Source: Candidatus Polarisedimenticolia bacterium
GTDB taxonomy: Bacteria > Acidobacteriota > Polarisedimenticolia > Gp22-AA2 > AA152
Direction: 5' to 3'
Length of the DNA: 38,319 nt
Assembly (NCBI GenBank): GCA_035764505.1
Contig: DASTZC010000042.1
Location: forward strand, 1-38,319
Shown here piece by piece: positions 25,401-31,687 of the stretch (position 1 is the stretch's first letter; every line of letters starts with the position of its first letter). The notes under the pieces are model-generated. The model searched no databases. It saw only the letters and a program-made list of their open reading frames with translations, and was not told where the DNA came from. A program made the position numbers and the translations under genes.

Positions 25401-27578
25401 CGCCGTGGAAGGCGAGTTGATCAGCATGCCGCCGACGAGCGGGGAGGTGCCTCCAACGTCGGCGACCGGCACACCGTTCAGCCGTGTGCTGCCCGGAACG
25501 TAGGTGGTGTTCACCGGGATGGTGTCGCGCAGCGTCACGTTGACGGCGTCGTCGTTGCCGGTGTTCTGGACCGTGATGGTGTAGCGCAGCGTCTCGCCGG
25601 CCAGCAGCACGTTCGGGTCGCCGGTCAGGTCGGTGGAAATTTTCTGCACCAGGAAGGCGGCGGCCGAGATGATCCGGATGCGCGTCGGGTCCTCGTCGCC
25701 GACGACCAGCGGATCGGCGATGCCGTTGACATTGGGATCGTCGCTGGGCTGGATGAGCGAGTTGTTGGGGCGTCGCGACACCGCCTGGTCGCTGACGATG
25801 GTGTTGTTGGTCAGCGTCGAGGCAAGCGTGATGTCGAACTGGACAATCAGCTGGCTGTTGGCCGGCAGGCTCAGATTGCGGATGTCGACGAGGCCCGTCC
25901 CCTTGCTGCCGCCGTTGGCGTCGGTGTTGCTGGTGTCGGCACCGGCGGGCACCGAGACCAGCACCAGCGTGCCCGGCACGAAGGCCGCCGGGTTGTTCAG
26001 CGCGTCCAGGTCGTCGAAGATCCGGAAGTTCGGAAGCGCCTGATCGGTGGTGCGGAAGCGCAGGGTGTAGCGCAGCACGTCGCCCGGTGAGGCGGTGGTG
26101 GCCGGATTCACGCCGCTGGTGAGATCCGCCACGGTCTTCTCGAAGAAGAAGCCCGAGAGCACCACGTTCACGGTCCAGGCGTCCTCGTGGTCGAGGAAGC
26201 CGGGTGTGCCGTTGGTCAGGTTGCGATCGAATTCGACGCGGCTGGCATTGCCGTTGTCGTCGTTGAACCACTGGATGGCGCCGGCGACGTTGGTGAGGGC
26301 GACGCCGTTCTGGGTGTTGGCATCGAGCTCCGCCGTGTAGCGCACGATCAGCCGCTCGCCGGGGCCGATGCGCGCCGCGGCCGTCATCATCGTCAGGTCG
26401 AGCCGGCAGTTGGGCGCGCCGCTCCACGTCAGCAGATAGTCGATGCCCGGGTTGAGGGGGCCCTTGCCGGGGACCGGGGTGGTGCCATTAGCGGCGAAGA
26501 CCTGGGCGCTCTGAATGATGGGCGCCAGATCACACATGCCGCCCGTCGGACCGTCCGGCAGCCGATCGCGGAGATGGACGTCCCAGGCATCGGTCAGCCC
26601 GGCGTTCCGGACGTCCAGCGTGAAGTTTCCCGTCTGCCCCAGGTTCATCGTGGCCGGGCCGGTCTTGTCCATCTCCAGGACCGGCGCCGCGATGGTCAGG
26701 GGCGGCGAGATGCCGTTCTCGCCCGGCAGCGGCTCGTAGAAGACGCCCGCGATGAGCCGGCCAAAGTCCCACCGGGCGGTGTTGAAGAACGAGTTGCCCA
26801 CCACGTTCGCCGGCACGTCGTTGAGGACGAGGGTGAGCTCGATGGCGAACTGCCGCCCGGCGGTGACGATGGGGATGTTGTCCCAGGTCAGGAAGCCGCC
26901 GACGTTGGTGAAGGTGTGCGGAACGGGGCTGAGGTCGTCCAGCCAGTAAATGTTGTAGCTGACGAAGCTGACGCTCGCGTTCGCGATGGCGTTGAGGTCG
27001 TCCGTGACCGTGATGCTGTGCAGGTCGTTCACCGATCCCTGGGTGTTGATGACGGTGCCGCTGGCCGGATCGAAGAGGACCGGGATGACCATCTTGTAGG
27101 TGAAGGGGACGCCGATGGCGGCCGTGGTCTGGGTCTGCGGGAGGATCTGCTTGTCGATCTTCTCGACCGGGATCAGGAGGCTCAGGCAATTGGGGTTGAG
27201 GGTGGTGGCCGAGCCGTTGACGAGCCAGATCTTGTTCCCCTGAACGGCGAGATTGCACGACATGTTGCCGGTCATATAAACGTTGTCGAGAATGAGGAGC
27301 GTGCTTCCGGGGAGGCTTCCGAACCAGCTGATGTTCGAGGTCAGCGGGTTGGCCGCCGTGTAGTTCCGAATCGTGCAGGGGCCGTCGATGTTGATCTGAG
27401 AGGGAGGGACGGGATAGTTGACGAAGCCGTCGACGATGCCGCCGGCGTCGCCGACGCAATCGATCGCCTGCGCCCGCGCCTCGGTGGACGCGGCCGCCAG
27501 CAATACGAAGAGCAGCGGCAGCAGGACGAACGCCTTCCTGCCGATCCTCTTCACTCCGATGGGAAATCGAACCTTCAT
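22443..27578 (-). CDS. giant DUF11/SdrD-B-like surface protein
   Basis: This 1711-residue exported protein has a signal peptide (KAFVLLPLLFVLLAAAS, cleavage near ARAQA). I count at least four clear DUF11 modules (each with a Tyr-x-(I/V)-T-V-x-N core, then D(T/S/P)-(I/L/V/F)P, and a G(S/T)-x-(T/A/V)-(L/M/V)-N-G end) plus two divergent ones. Two SdrD-B-like domains carry calcium-type loops: GSVWHDADFDDVRDASE and GKVFNDANRNGVQDQGE. The last about 130 residues (IDLSDAAFEHNATAL, LRLSYIADNEDAGLVDRRL) look like a degenerate OmpA-like fold. There is no LPXTG or obvious barrel, so it probably sits on the surface or in the periplasm bound to its partner. The ATG follows GAGGG by 5 nt, and this ribosome site is buried in a hairpin behind a c-di-GMP riboswitch. 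A GTG at 27611 is in frame but lies in the hairpin loop without a ribosome site. Confidence 0.88.
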   Translation of the reverse strand: MKVRFPIGVKRIGRKAFVLLPLLFVLLAAASTEARAQAIDCVGDAGGIVDGFVNYPVPPSQINIDGPCTIRNYTAANPLTSNISWFGSLPGSTLLILDNVYMTGNMSCNLAVQGNKIWLVNGSATTLNPNCLSLLIPVEKIDKQILPQTQTTAAIGVPFTYKMVIPVLFDPASGTVINTQGSVNDLHSITVTDDLNAIANASVSFVSYNIYWLDDLSPVPHTFTNVGGFLTWDNIPIVTAGRQFAIELTLVLNDVPANVVGNSFFNTARWDFGRLIAGVFYEPLPGENGISPPLTIAAPVLEMDKTGPATMNLGQTGNFTLDVRNAGLTDAWDVHLRDRLPDGPTGGMCDLAPIIQSAQVFAANGTTPVPGKGPLNPGIDYLLTWSGAPNCRLDLTMMTAAARIGPGERLIVRYTAELDANTQNGVALTNVAGAIQWFNDDNGNASRVEFDRNLTNGTPGFLDHEDAWTVNVVLSGFFFEKTVADLTSGVNPATTASPGDVLRYTLRFRTTDQALPNFRIFDDLDALNNPAAFVPGTLVLVSVPAGADTSNTDANGGSKGTGLVDIRNLSLPANSQLIVQFDITLASTLTNNTIVSDQAVSRRPNNSLIQPSDDPNVNGIADPLVVGDEDPTRIRIISAAAFLVQKISTDLTGDPNVLLAGETLRYTITVQNTGNDDAVNVTLRDTIPVNTTYVPGSTRLNGVPVADVGGTSPLVGGMLINSPSTATPGSMPRGSAPAVITFDVVVDPNVLNGTIISNQGFVSAIANLVVDQPSDDPDTAIPNDPTRDVVGNSPLVYAQKTAVLLVDLRTPGVVDPGDVLRYTITIQNSGGVPATGVVLSDPVPANTTYQANTTTLNGLPVGQPDGGVAPLASGIDISSSDLTPPLPGAGAGVISPGASATLQYDLSVNSGTPAGTLIVNQAIVDTVELPDLPTDADGNPGNGNQPTIVVVGGVQELSITKQVSVVGGGPALPGSQLDYVVTVTNIAAVPAIGVVVTDSLPAGQLTYVNGSATMNGSTTGVSFASPTITGDYGAAYGPLAPGGTVILRFRATLDPTLAQGTTVTNTGTVTWDTPTQTASASVSIVVGGIPGIAALHGSVWHDADFDDVRDASEHRLAGWTVELTQGGPLLFSGVTDVNGDYDIQNVVPNNVVGAPYEIRFRAPGAGPNTALLGRASSVFTNGMQLISGIIVSPGANLQNLNLPIDPNGIVYNSMARVPIGGATLTLTNGSGNPLPTTCFDDPAQQGQVTLPYGYYKFSLNFNDPACPTGGDYLINVAPPAGPAYVAGISAIIPPASDATTAAFSVPVCPGDAIPATAQFCEMQPSEFQPAPSVPPRTPGTVYQLHLMLTGTQMPGTSQIFDNHIPLDPVIVGTIAISKSSPFINVTRGQLVPYVITVSNLAGTGLTDVSIVDTFPAGFSYVKGSAVVDDVPTEPTAAGLQLTWSGLAFAGLQSRTVKLLLTVGGGVSEGEFTNRAQLISSITLAPISGVATATVRIIPDPTFDCTDITGKVFNDANRNGVQDQGEGGLAGVRLATDRGLLATTDEFGRYHITCALVPHESRGSNFVLKLDERSLPSGFRMSTDALQIKRATRGKVLRMNFGASIHRVVAIDLSDAAFEHNATALREQWKPRLDLLLAELRKSPAVLRLSYIADNEDAGLVDRRLNAVKQQVMAAWDATSYALLIEPEIFWRKGAPPKQSKLSRAAAGEGHE

Positions 27579-27583
27579 CGTGG

Positions 27584-27624
27584 CCCTCGACCGCTCCCGG
27601 TAAGTCGTCACCGTCGAGGGACCG
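27584..27624 (-). promoter_or_regulatory. ribosome-site-sequestering hairpin (expression platform of the riboswitch)
   Basis: On the minus strand CCCTCGAC (27620 to 27613) pairs perfectly with GTCGAGGG (27591 to 27584), which includes the Shine-Dalgarno GAGGG of the DUF11 gene; the loop is 21 nt. The overlapping CGGTCCC (27624 to 27618) can instead pair with GGGACCG (27647 to 27641) inside the aptamer. The two pairings exclude each other, so ligand binding could decide whether the ribosome site is open. If the aptamer keeps its own GGGACCG when c-di-GMP is bound, the anti-ribosome-site strand is free and the switch would be OFF with ligand; this direction is inference. Confidence 0.65.
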
Positions 27625-27632
27625 AGGCCATG

Positions 27633-27727
27633 GATTCTGGCGGTCCCGCCGTCGTGGGGCCCCCCGGGCCCTTTAGACCGGTGACTTTGCGTCGCCGCCT
27701 TTCAGCGGCTTTGCCTTTGTCAAAATC
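27633..27727 (-). promoter_or_regulatory. cyclic-di-GMP riboswitch, GEMM-I class
   Basis: Read on the minus strand, the GEMM-I landmarks occur in order. There is AGGCAAA, then a 6-bp stem with a GAAA tetraloop (GCCGCT-GAAA-GGCGGC, tetraloop at 27703-27700), then GACGCAAAG (27693-27685), CACCGG, and TCTAAA as the tetraloop-receptor side. A GC-rich second arm with GGCGGGACCG closes the core. The whole is closed by a terminal helix GATTTTG (27727-27721) with CAGAATC (27639-27633), 7 bp with one U-G pair. That helix lies outside the consensus bases and so supports the call independently. It sits 55 nt before the DUF11 gene on the same strand. Known GEMM-I RNAs bind c-di-GMP and control motility, adhesion and envelope genes. 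Confidence 0.9.
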
Positions 27728-27747
27728 GCCTTGATCAGGCTCGCTTC

Positions 27748-27778
27748 TTCATATCCTCCTGCACACCGAGCGTTCCAA
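27748..27778 (-). promoter_or_regulatory. possible weak promoter for the riboswitch transcript
   Basis: On the minus strand TTGGAA (27778-27773) and TATGAA (27753-27748) are 19 nt apart and would start transcription about 10-15 nt before the aptamer. The spacing is long and the match moderate. Read-through from the upstream operon is equally possible, because I see no terminator between the TonB-like gene and the riboswitch. Confidence 0.3.
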
Positions 27779-27789
27779 AGACGCCGGCC

Positions 27790-28827
27790 TCACTCCGCCG
27801 GCAGGAAATCGATCGGGTACGAGATCGTCAGGGCCTGCACGCCCTCCTTGGCGCCGAAGTTGATCGTCTTCGTGATGCCCACCACCTGATCGGCGAGCTC
27901 CGGCGCGTTCATGTCGGAGGACTGCAGCTTGCACATCGACACGCTGCCGTCCGGCTCGATGGTCAATCGCAGCACCATCTGCCCCTTCAAGGTGGGATCG
28001 TTGCGCAGCGCCCGGTTGTAGAGACGGTAGAACTGCGCCTTGTAGCGATCGAAGACGATCTGGATCTCCTCGTCGGTGCGGGAGGGCCCGGGCCCACCGT
28101 GCGCCAGCGGCCGATCCCCTCCGCCGATTCCGGCGATTGGACTGACAACCTGTCCGCCACCTCCGCCTCCGGCGCCTCCGCCCCCGCCGCCTGGGCCACC
28201 GCCCTTGCCACCACCGCCCCCGCCGCCGCCTCCGACGCTGCGGCTCAGCGCGGCGACATTGATGCCGCCGCTGGAGCCTGGCGTGCCGGTCGTGAGCAGG
28301 GTGCGTGACGACGGATTGCCTTTCTCATCGGCCTCGCCCAGGCGCGCATCGGCGCCGAGCTTCGGCGTGATCTTGTCCTTGGCCAGACTCGCGAACTGAT
28401 CCTTGAGCGCCAGGATACCGGTCTTCCCCACTCTTTCCCGGGCCGTCTCCGTCACCTGGGGCGGACCCACAGGGCCCGGCGGCAGCTCTGGATTGCCCGG
28501 GGCCTTGGGGCCGGGGGGCGCCTTCGGTATCGGCTTCTCCGCGGGAGGAGGTCCGGGCGGCTTGGGTCCGACGCCCGGGCCCAACGGCAGAGGAGCTTTC
28601 GCCACCGGCGCGGGGACCGCCGCCGGCTCGGGACGGTAGAAGGAAACATCCACTTCTCTCTTCTGCGCCCGCAACGCCTCCGCCGGCACGAGCAGGAGCA
28701 GGATCACCGCGAGGGTATGGACCGCGAAGCTCGTCAGCATGGAGCGCGCGGTAGGTCCCCCGGACAGGCCGGATGCGCTCGCAACGGCCTGTACCGTCTT
28801 GACTCCTTCGGTCGGCAGCGTGCTCAT
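27790..28827 (-). CDS. TonB-like energy transducer with AgmX/PglI C-terminal domain (GltG/GltJ-like)
   Basis: This is a 345-residue inner-membrane protein with one transmembrane helix (about 30-50). It continues with a Pro-rich periplasmic stretch (about 66-125), a region ending in SRTLLTT, and a Gly-rich run of about 30 residues (199-225). The conserved C-terminal domain (about 252-345) contains IQIVFDRYKAQFYRLYNRALR, KGQMVLRLTIEPDGSV and the ELADQVV segment. This C-terminus is the AgmX/PglI type, found in GltJ and GltG of the Myxococcus gliding and sporulation machines; it is TonB-like in fold and spans from the motor to outer-envelope partners. The ATG overlaps the second ExbD stop as ATGA. 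It is the last gene of the tight operon, followed by the riboswitch. A role in classic TonB nutrient uptake is less likely because no TonB-dependent receptor is present. Confidence 0.9.
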   Translation of the reverse strand: MSTLPTEGVKTVQAVASASGLSGGPTARSMLTSFAVHTLAVILLLLVPAEALRAQKREVDVSFYRPEPAAVPAPVAKAPLPLGPGVGPKPPGPPPAEKPIPKAPPGPKAPGNPELPPGPVGPPQVTETARERVGKTGILALKDQFASLAKDKITPKLGADARLGEADEKGNPSSRTLLTTGTPGSSGGINVAALSRSVGGGGGGGGGKGGGPGGGGGGAGGGGGGQVVSPIAGIGGGDRPLAHGGPGPSRTDEEIQIVFDRYKAQFYRLYNRALRNDPTLKGQMVLRLTIEPDGSVSMCKLQSSDMNAPELADQVVGITKTINFGAKEGVQALTISYPIDFLPAE

Positions 28828-29309
28828 GGCGTGGCCGCCTCGGTTTCGGCCGTAACGACTTCGATGGTCAGATCCTCGACTCCGGTCTTCGCCAGGTCGA
28901 CGATGCGCAGGACGCCTTCATAGTTCAGGCGATCGTCGGCCGCGAGGAACAGCACCCGCTTCTCGGGGGGCCGCTTCCCCAGGGCCACCGCCACGTTGGC
29001 CGGCAGCTCGGCCACGGGGATCTCGCGCTCGCCCAGCCCGACTTTGCAGTCCTTGGGGAGACCGTTGCCTTCCGGCTGATCGAGGATGCGGCAGGCCTGC
29101 GGTCCGACGGTCAGGACCACCTGCGTATCGACGGTCTCCACGAGAGCGGGATCCGACGTCAGCCGGGGAACGTCGACCTCGTAGCCCTGCATGAGCAGCG
29201 GGACGACCACCATGAAAATGATCAGCAGCACCAGCACCACGTCGATGAGCGGCGTGATGTTGATTTCGGACTGCAGGTCGGAGCCTGAACCGCCTCCGGT
29301 GACTTGCAT
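28824..29309 (-). CDS. ExbD/TolR-family proton-channel protein, second copy
   Basis: This is a 161-residue protein with one transmembrane helix (about 21-38) and a periplasmic domain. INITPLIDVVLVLLIIFMVV carries Asp23, the conserved proton-path residue of ExbD/TolR/AglQ/AglS. The periplasmic part has an insertion with two cysteines (QACRIL and KDCKV, about residues 72-87) that the first ExbD lacks and that could form a disulfide. The start follows GGAGG and lies 3 nt after the preceding stop; the end overlaps the TonB-like start as ATGA. Two distinct ExbD/TolR proteins beside one TolQ protein is also the layout of the AglRQS motor. Confidence 0.93.
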   Translation of the reverse strand: MQVTGGGSGSDLQSEINITPLIDVVLVLLIIFMVVVPLLMQGYEVDVPRLTSDPALVETVDTQVVLTVGPQACRILDQPEGNGLPKDCKVGLGEREIPVAELPANVAVALGKRPPEKRVLFLAADDRLNYEGVLRIVDLAKTGVEDLTIEVVTAETEAATP

Positions 29310-29312
29310 GAC

Positions 29313-29735
29313 CTAGCCTCCTTCTCCTTCGCGCGCCCGCTTGGCGATCAGCGCCACCCCGTGGAAGCCGGCCTCCTCGACCTCGTGCATGGCCTGCCGG
29401 ACCTCCCCGAAGCGCAGCCGCGCGTCTCCCTGGATCACGACTTTCTTGTTCGGCTCGGCCGCAGCCACGACGCGAAGCCCCTCGCCGAAGCGCTCGGGAG
29501 AGACCTGCTCGTCGTCGATCCACAGCCCGCCGTGCTCGTCGATCGTCACCACGAGCCGCTCCGACGTGTCGCTTCCCTGCTCCACCGGCTTCGGTGTTTC
29601 CGGGAGGTCGACCTCCGGTCCGGGCCGCATCTGCGGCGTCACCACCATGAAAATGATCAGCAGCACGAGCACCACGTCGACAAGGGGCGTGACGTTGATG
29701 GCCGACTGCACTTTTCCCGGTTCACCTGGCTGCAT
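29313..29735 (-). CDS. ExbD/TolR-family proton-channel protein, first copy
   Basis: This is a 140-residue protein with one transmembrane helix (about 19-33). INVTPLVDVVLVLLIIFMVV includes Asp20, expected to carry protons between the ExbB/TolQ helices. The periplasmic domain is standard: EVDLPETPKP, VVTIDEHGGLWIDDE and KKVVIQGDARLRF. The start chosen lies 14 nt inside the end of the ExbB gene and has GAGGG before it; a further upstream ATG at 29801 would add 22 residues that are antisense-like and basic. Tight packing with ExbB and the second ExbD argues for one complex. Confidence 0.93.
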   Translation of the reverse strand: MQPGEPGKVQSAINVTPLVDVVLVLLIIFMVVTPQMRPGPEVDLPETPKPVEQGSDTSERLVVTIDEHGGLWIDDEQVSPERFGEGLRVVAAAEPNKKVVIQGDARLRFGEVRQAMHEVEEAGFHGVALIAKRAREGEGG

Positions 29736-30450
29736 GGGCCGCCCTCGGCATCTGAGGCGCTCGCATCTGGTTTTCGGTCCGACGCGCTTCGAGCAGACCA
29801 CCCAGCTTGAACAGATGGTTTACCAGCTGGGTCGAGGCCCGGTTCATCTCGACCTGGAACTGCTCGAGCTTGCCGGTGAAGTGGTTGAAGGCGACGACCG
29901 CCGGGATGGCGACGAAGATGCCCAGGGCCGTCGCCACCAGCGCCTCGGAAATACCGCCCGAGACCGCCGCCATGCCGCCCGACCCCGTGGCCGCGATGCC
30001 GCGGAACGAGCTGATGATGCCCAGCACGGTGCCGAACAGTCCGATGAAGGGCGCCGTGGAGCCGATGGTGGCCAGGTGGCCCAGTCCCCGCTTCATCTGG
30101 ATCATGGTCTCGGCCCGGGAGTCCTCGAGCGTGCTCGTGACCAGCTCGAGCGTGTCGTCGCGATCGCCGTCGTTGTTCCCCACGCCGTACTCGACGATGC
30201 CCGCCGAGACCACGTTGGCCACGTGAGAATTCGGGTGCTTGCGCGCGGCGTCCAAAACGTCCTGCAGCTCTCCTCCGTGGAGATACTTGGCGAAGGCGGG
30301 CTTGAAGGACTTCGACTGCTTGATGGCCGCGTTGAACCGGCGCTGCTTGTCCACCATCACCCCGACCGAATAGACCGAGAGCAGGGCGAGGCAGATCATC
30401 ACCGACATACCGAAGGTGCCTACGTTGCCGATTAGCTCCGCAAAACTCAT
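29722..30450 (-). CDS. MotA/TolQ/ExbB-family proton-channel protein
   Basis: This is a 242-residue inner-membrane protein with three helices: about 13-32, then the conserved pair GHLATIGSTAPFIGLFGTVL (about 122-145) and ISEALVATALGIFVAIPAVV (about 165-186). This is the full TolQ/ExbB/AglR domain. With ExbD-type partners it forms the pentamer-dimer channel that turns proton flow into mechanical work in the periplasm. The ATG overlaps the preceding stop as ATGA. The open frame extends upstream but is antisense-like there. Placement between the secreted and TPR genes and the AgmX/PglI-type transducer suggests a motor dedicated to this envelope complex rather than to general Tol-Pal or TonB function. 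Confidence 0.95.
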   Translation of the reverse strand: MSFAELIGNVGTFGMSVMICLALLSVYSVGVMVDKQRRFNAAIKQSKSFKPAFAKYLHGGELQDVLDAARKHPNSHVANVVSAGIVEYGVGNNDGDRDDTLELVTSTLEDSRAETMIQMKRGLGHLATIGSTAPFIGLFGTVLGIISSFRGIAATGSGGMAAVSGGISEALVATALGIFVAIPAVVAFNHFTGKLEQFQVEMNRASTQLVNHLFKLGGLLEARRTENQMRAPQMPRAAHAAR

Positions 30451-30980
30451 GACTTCCTCCCGTGCGCCGTGGGGGCAGGCCGCGCCGGAGGGGTTCCGGC
30501 CGGCACGCCGCTCTGGCGCGTCGTTTTTGACATCAACTCGTAGTAGTTCAGCACCCGCATGAACACCTCCTTGTCGATGGGTTGCCTGGAATCGTCCAGC
30601 ATCGTCGAGATGCCGAGCGAGGCGCCGATTTCCGAGCTCTTCCAGGGAACGATGACCAGCGCCTTGGGAGCTTCCTGGTTCCCCAGGATCGACATGCCCA
30701 GGTCGGGGTCGTCTTCTTTCGATTGCGGCTGCGCCACGGTGGCGCCTGCGGCTGTCTGGGTTTCGTCTTCCTTCTTCTGCTCCTGCCCTTCGGCCGCACC
30801 GGCGGCGGGCCTGGCCGCCTCCTCCTTCTTCTTCGTCTTCTTCTTGCCGGATGAGGCGGCGGGCTTGGCTGCGCCTTCCTTCTTCTTCGCCTGCGATTCG
30901 GCGGCGGCAGGCTTGGCCGGGTCGTCGGCCATGGCGAGCCCCGTCGCCAGCAGGAACACGAGCAACCAGCTTCGGCTCAT
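30447..30980 (-). CDS. small secreted Lys/Ala-rich protein (GltF-like by position)
   Basis: This 177-residue protein has a signal peptide ([13 protein letters not shown], about 1-18) and is therefore periplasmic. Residues about 20-90 are low-complexity Lys/Ala/Glu ([16 protein letters not shown]). The C-terminal part (about 95-160: [22 protein letters not shown], then [14 protein letters not shown]) looks folded and conserved; I recall similar segments from small proteins in Agl/Glt-like operons but cannot confirm this. It lies directly between a TPR lipoprotein (GltE-like) and the motor genes, with ATGA overlaps on both sides. Its function is not known from sequence. The charged linker could reach through the peptidoglycan or bind a partner. 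Confidence 0.85.
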   Translation of the reverse strand: MSRSWLLVFLLATGLAMADDPAKPAAAESQAKKKEGAAKPAASSGKKKTKKKEEAARPAAGAAEGQEQKKEDETQTAAGATVAQPQSKEDDPDLGMSILGNQEAPKALVIVPWKSSEIGASLGISTMLDDSRQPIDKEVFMRVLNYYELMSKTTRQSGVPAGTPPARPAPTAHGRKS

Positions 30981-31687
30981 GGCTTCCCCCCTTTGCCCTT
31001 CCCCTTGCGGTTCTGAAGGTCGGCGATCCACTTGGCGACCTCGGTGTCCCCCGGAACCAGACCCTGATAGGTCGAGTAGTGTTGCAGGGCGCACTCGGCG
31101 TCCCCGAGGTAAAGGTCACACAGGATGGCGAGGTTGCGGTGCGCGTAATGAAAGTCGGGAAATTCCGCCAGCGCCGCCTCGTAGCTGGCGCGCGCCTTGG
31201 CGAATTCCCCCTTGCGCCGCTGCACCAGTCCGAGCTCGTTGAGGGCGACGGGGTGCTTGGGATTCAGCTCCAGCGCCTGCTGCAGGCTGGATTCGGCCTT
31301 GTCGAGGTCTCCGGTCTGCGCGTAGGCCATGCCCAGATCGATGTGCGCCGCCGTCGCTTCGGGAGCGCGCTCGGTCACCTTGAGCAGCAGCGGGATGGCC
31401 TGGTCGTAACGCTCCTCCTTGAGCTTGCGCACCGCCGCCTCGTAGTCGGAGCGCGCCTCGCCGGGGATGCTCGCGGCCTGCGTGATCGTGAATCCGCCCG
31501 GGTCCCGTGCCACCGTCGCCTGCTGCACGGTCGGGTGCGCTCGCGCCGTGACCGGCTCGACCGGCGCCGCAGCCTTCTGGTGCGGTTGCGAGGCGCAGCC
31601 AATCACCAGCACCGGTGCAAGGGCCAACGCCGGAAGCAGAATGGCCCGGCCCGGCATTCTCACGGCGAGCTTGCAGCCATCTCTCAT
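30977..31687 (-). CDS. small TPR lipoprotein (GltE-like)
   Basis: This is a 236-residue protein. A hydrophobic segment ends in the lipobox VIGC (Cys31 from the chosen start), predicting a lipoprotein; no Asp follows the Cys, so outer-membrane sorting is likely. Residues about 70-220 hold tandem TPRs ([64 protein letters not shown]). TPR lipoproteins of this size act as assembly factors, as PilF does for type IV pili and GltE/AglT for the gliding machine. The ATG at 31687 overlaps the previous stop as ATGA; an internal ATG at 31657 would give a more usual signal length. The C-terminus is Lys-rich. Confidence 0.9.
   Translation of the reverse strand: MRDGCKLAVRMPGRAILLPALALAPVLVIGCASQPHQKAAAPVEPVTARAHPTVQQATVARDPGGFTITQAASIPGEARSDYEAAVRKLKEERYDQAIPLLLKVTERAPEATAAHIDLGMAYAQTGDLDKAESSLQQALELNPKHPVALNELGLVQRRKGEFAKARASYEAALAEFPDFHYAHRNLAILCDLYLGDAECALQHYSTYQGLVPGDTEVAKWIADLQNRKGKGKGGKP

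Noticed and set aside
22722-26090. 1122-codon open frame opposite the DUF11 gene
   Set aside because: The minus strand encodes repeated DUF11 modules; this frame is His/Arg/Gly-rich noise.
27735-27752. Five-codon mini-ORF (MKKRA) after AGGAGG just upstream of the riboswitch, minus strand
   Set aside because: The Shine-Dalgarno is only 2 nt from the ATG, too close for good initiation, and the same bases may be a -10 box.
28150-28235. GGC/GCC-rich repetitive DNA as a possible CRISPR or satellite
   Set aside because: It encodes the poly-Gly run of the TonB-like protein in frame; no spacers or fixed repeat unit.
27790-30450. Classic ExbB-ExbD-TonB nutrient-uptake locus
   Set aside because: The transducer C-terminus is AgmX/PglI type, there are two ExbDs, and no TonB-dependent receptor is in the window; TPR scaffold genes fit Agl/Glt better.
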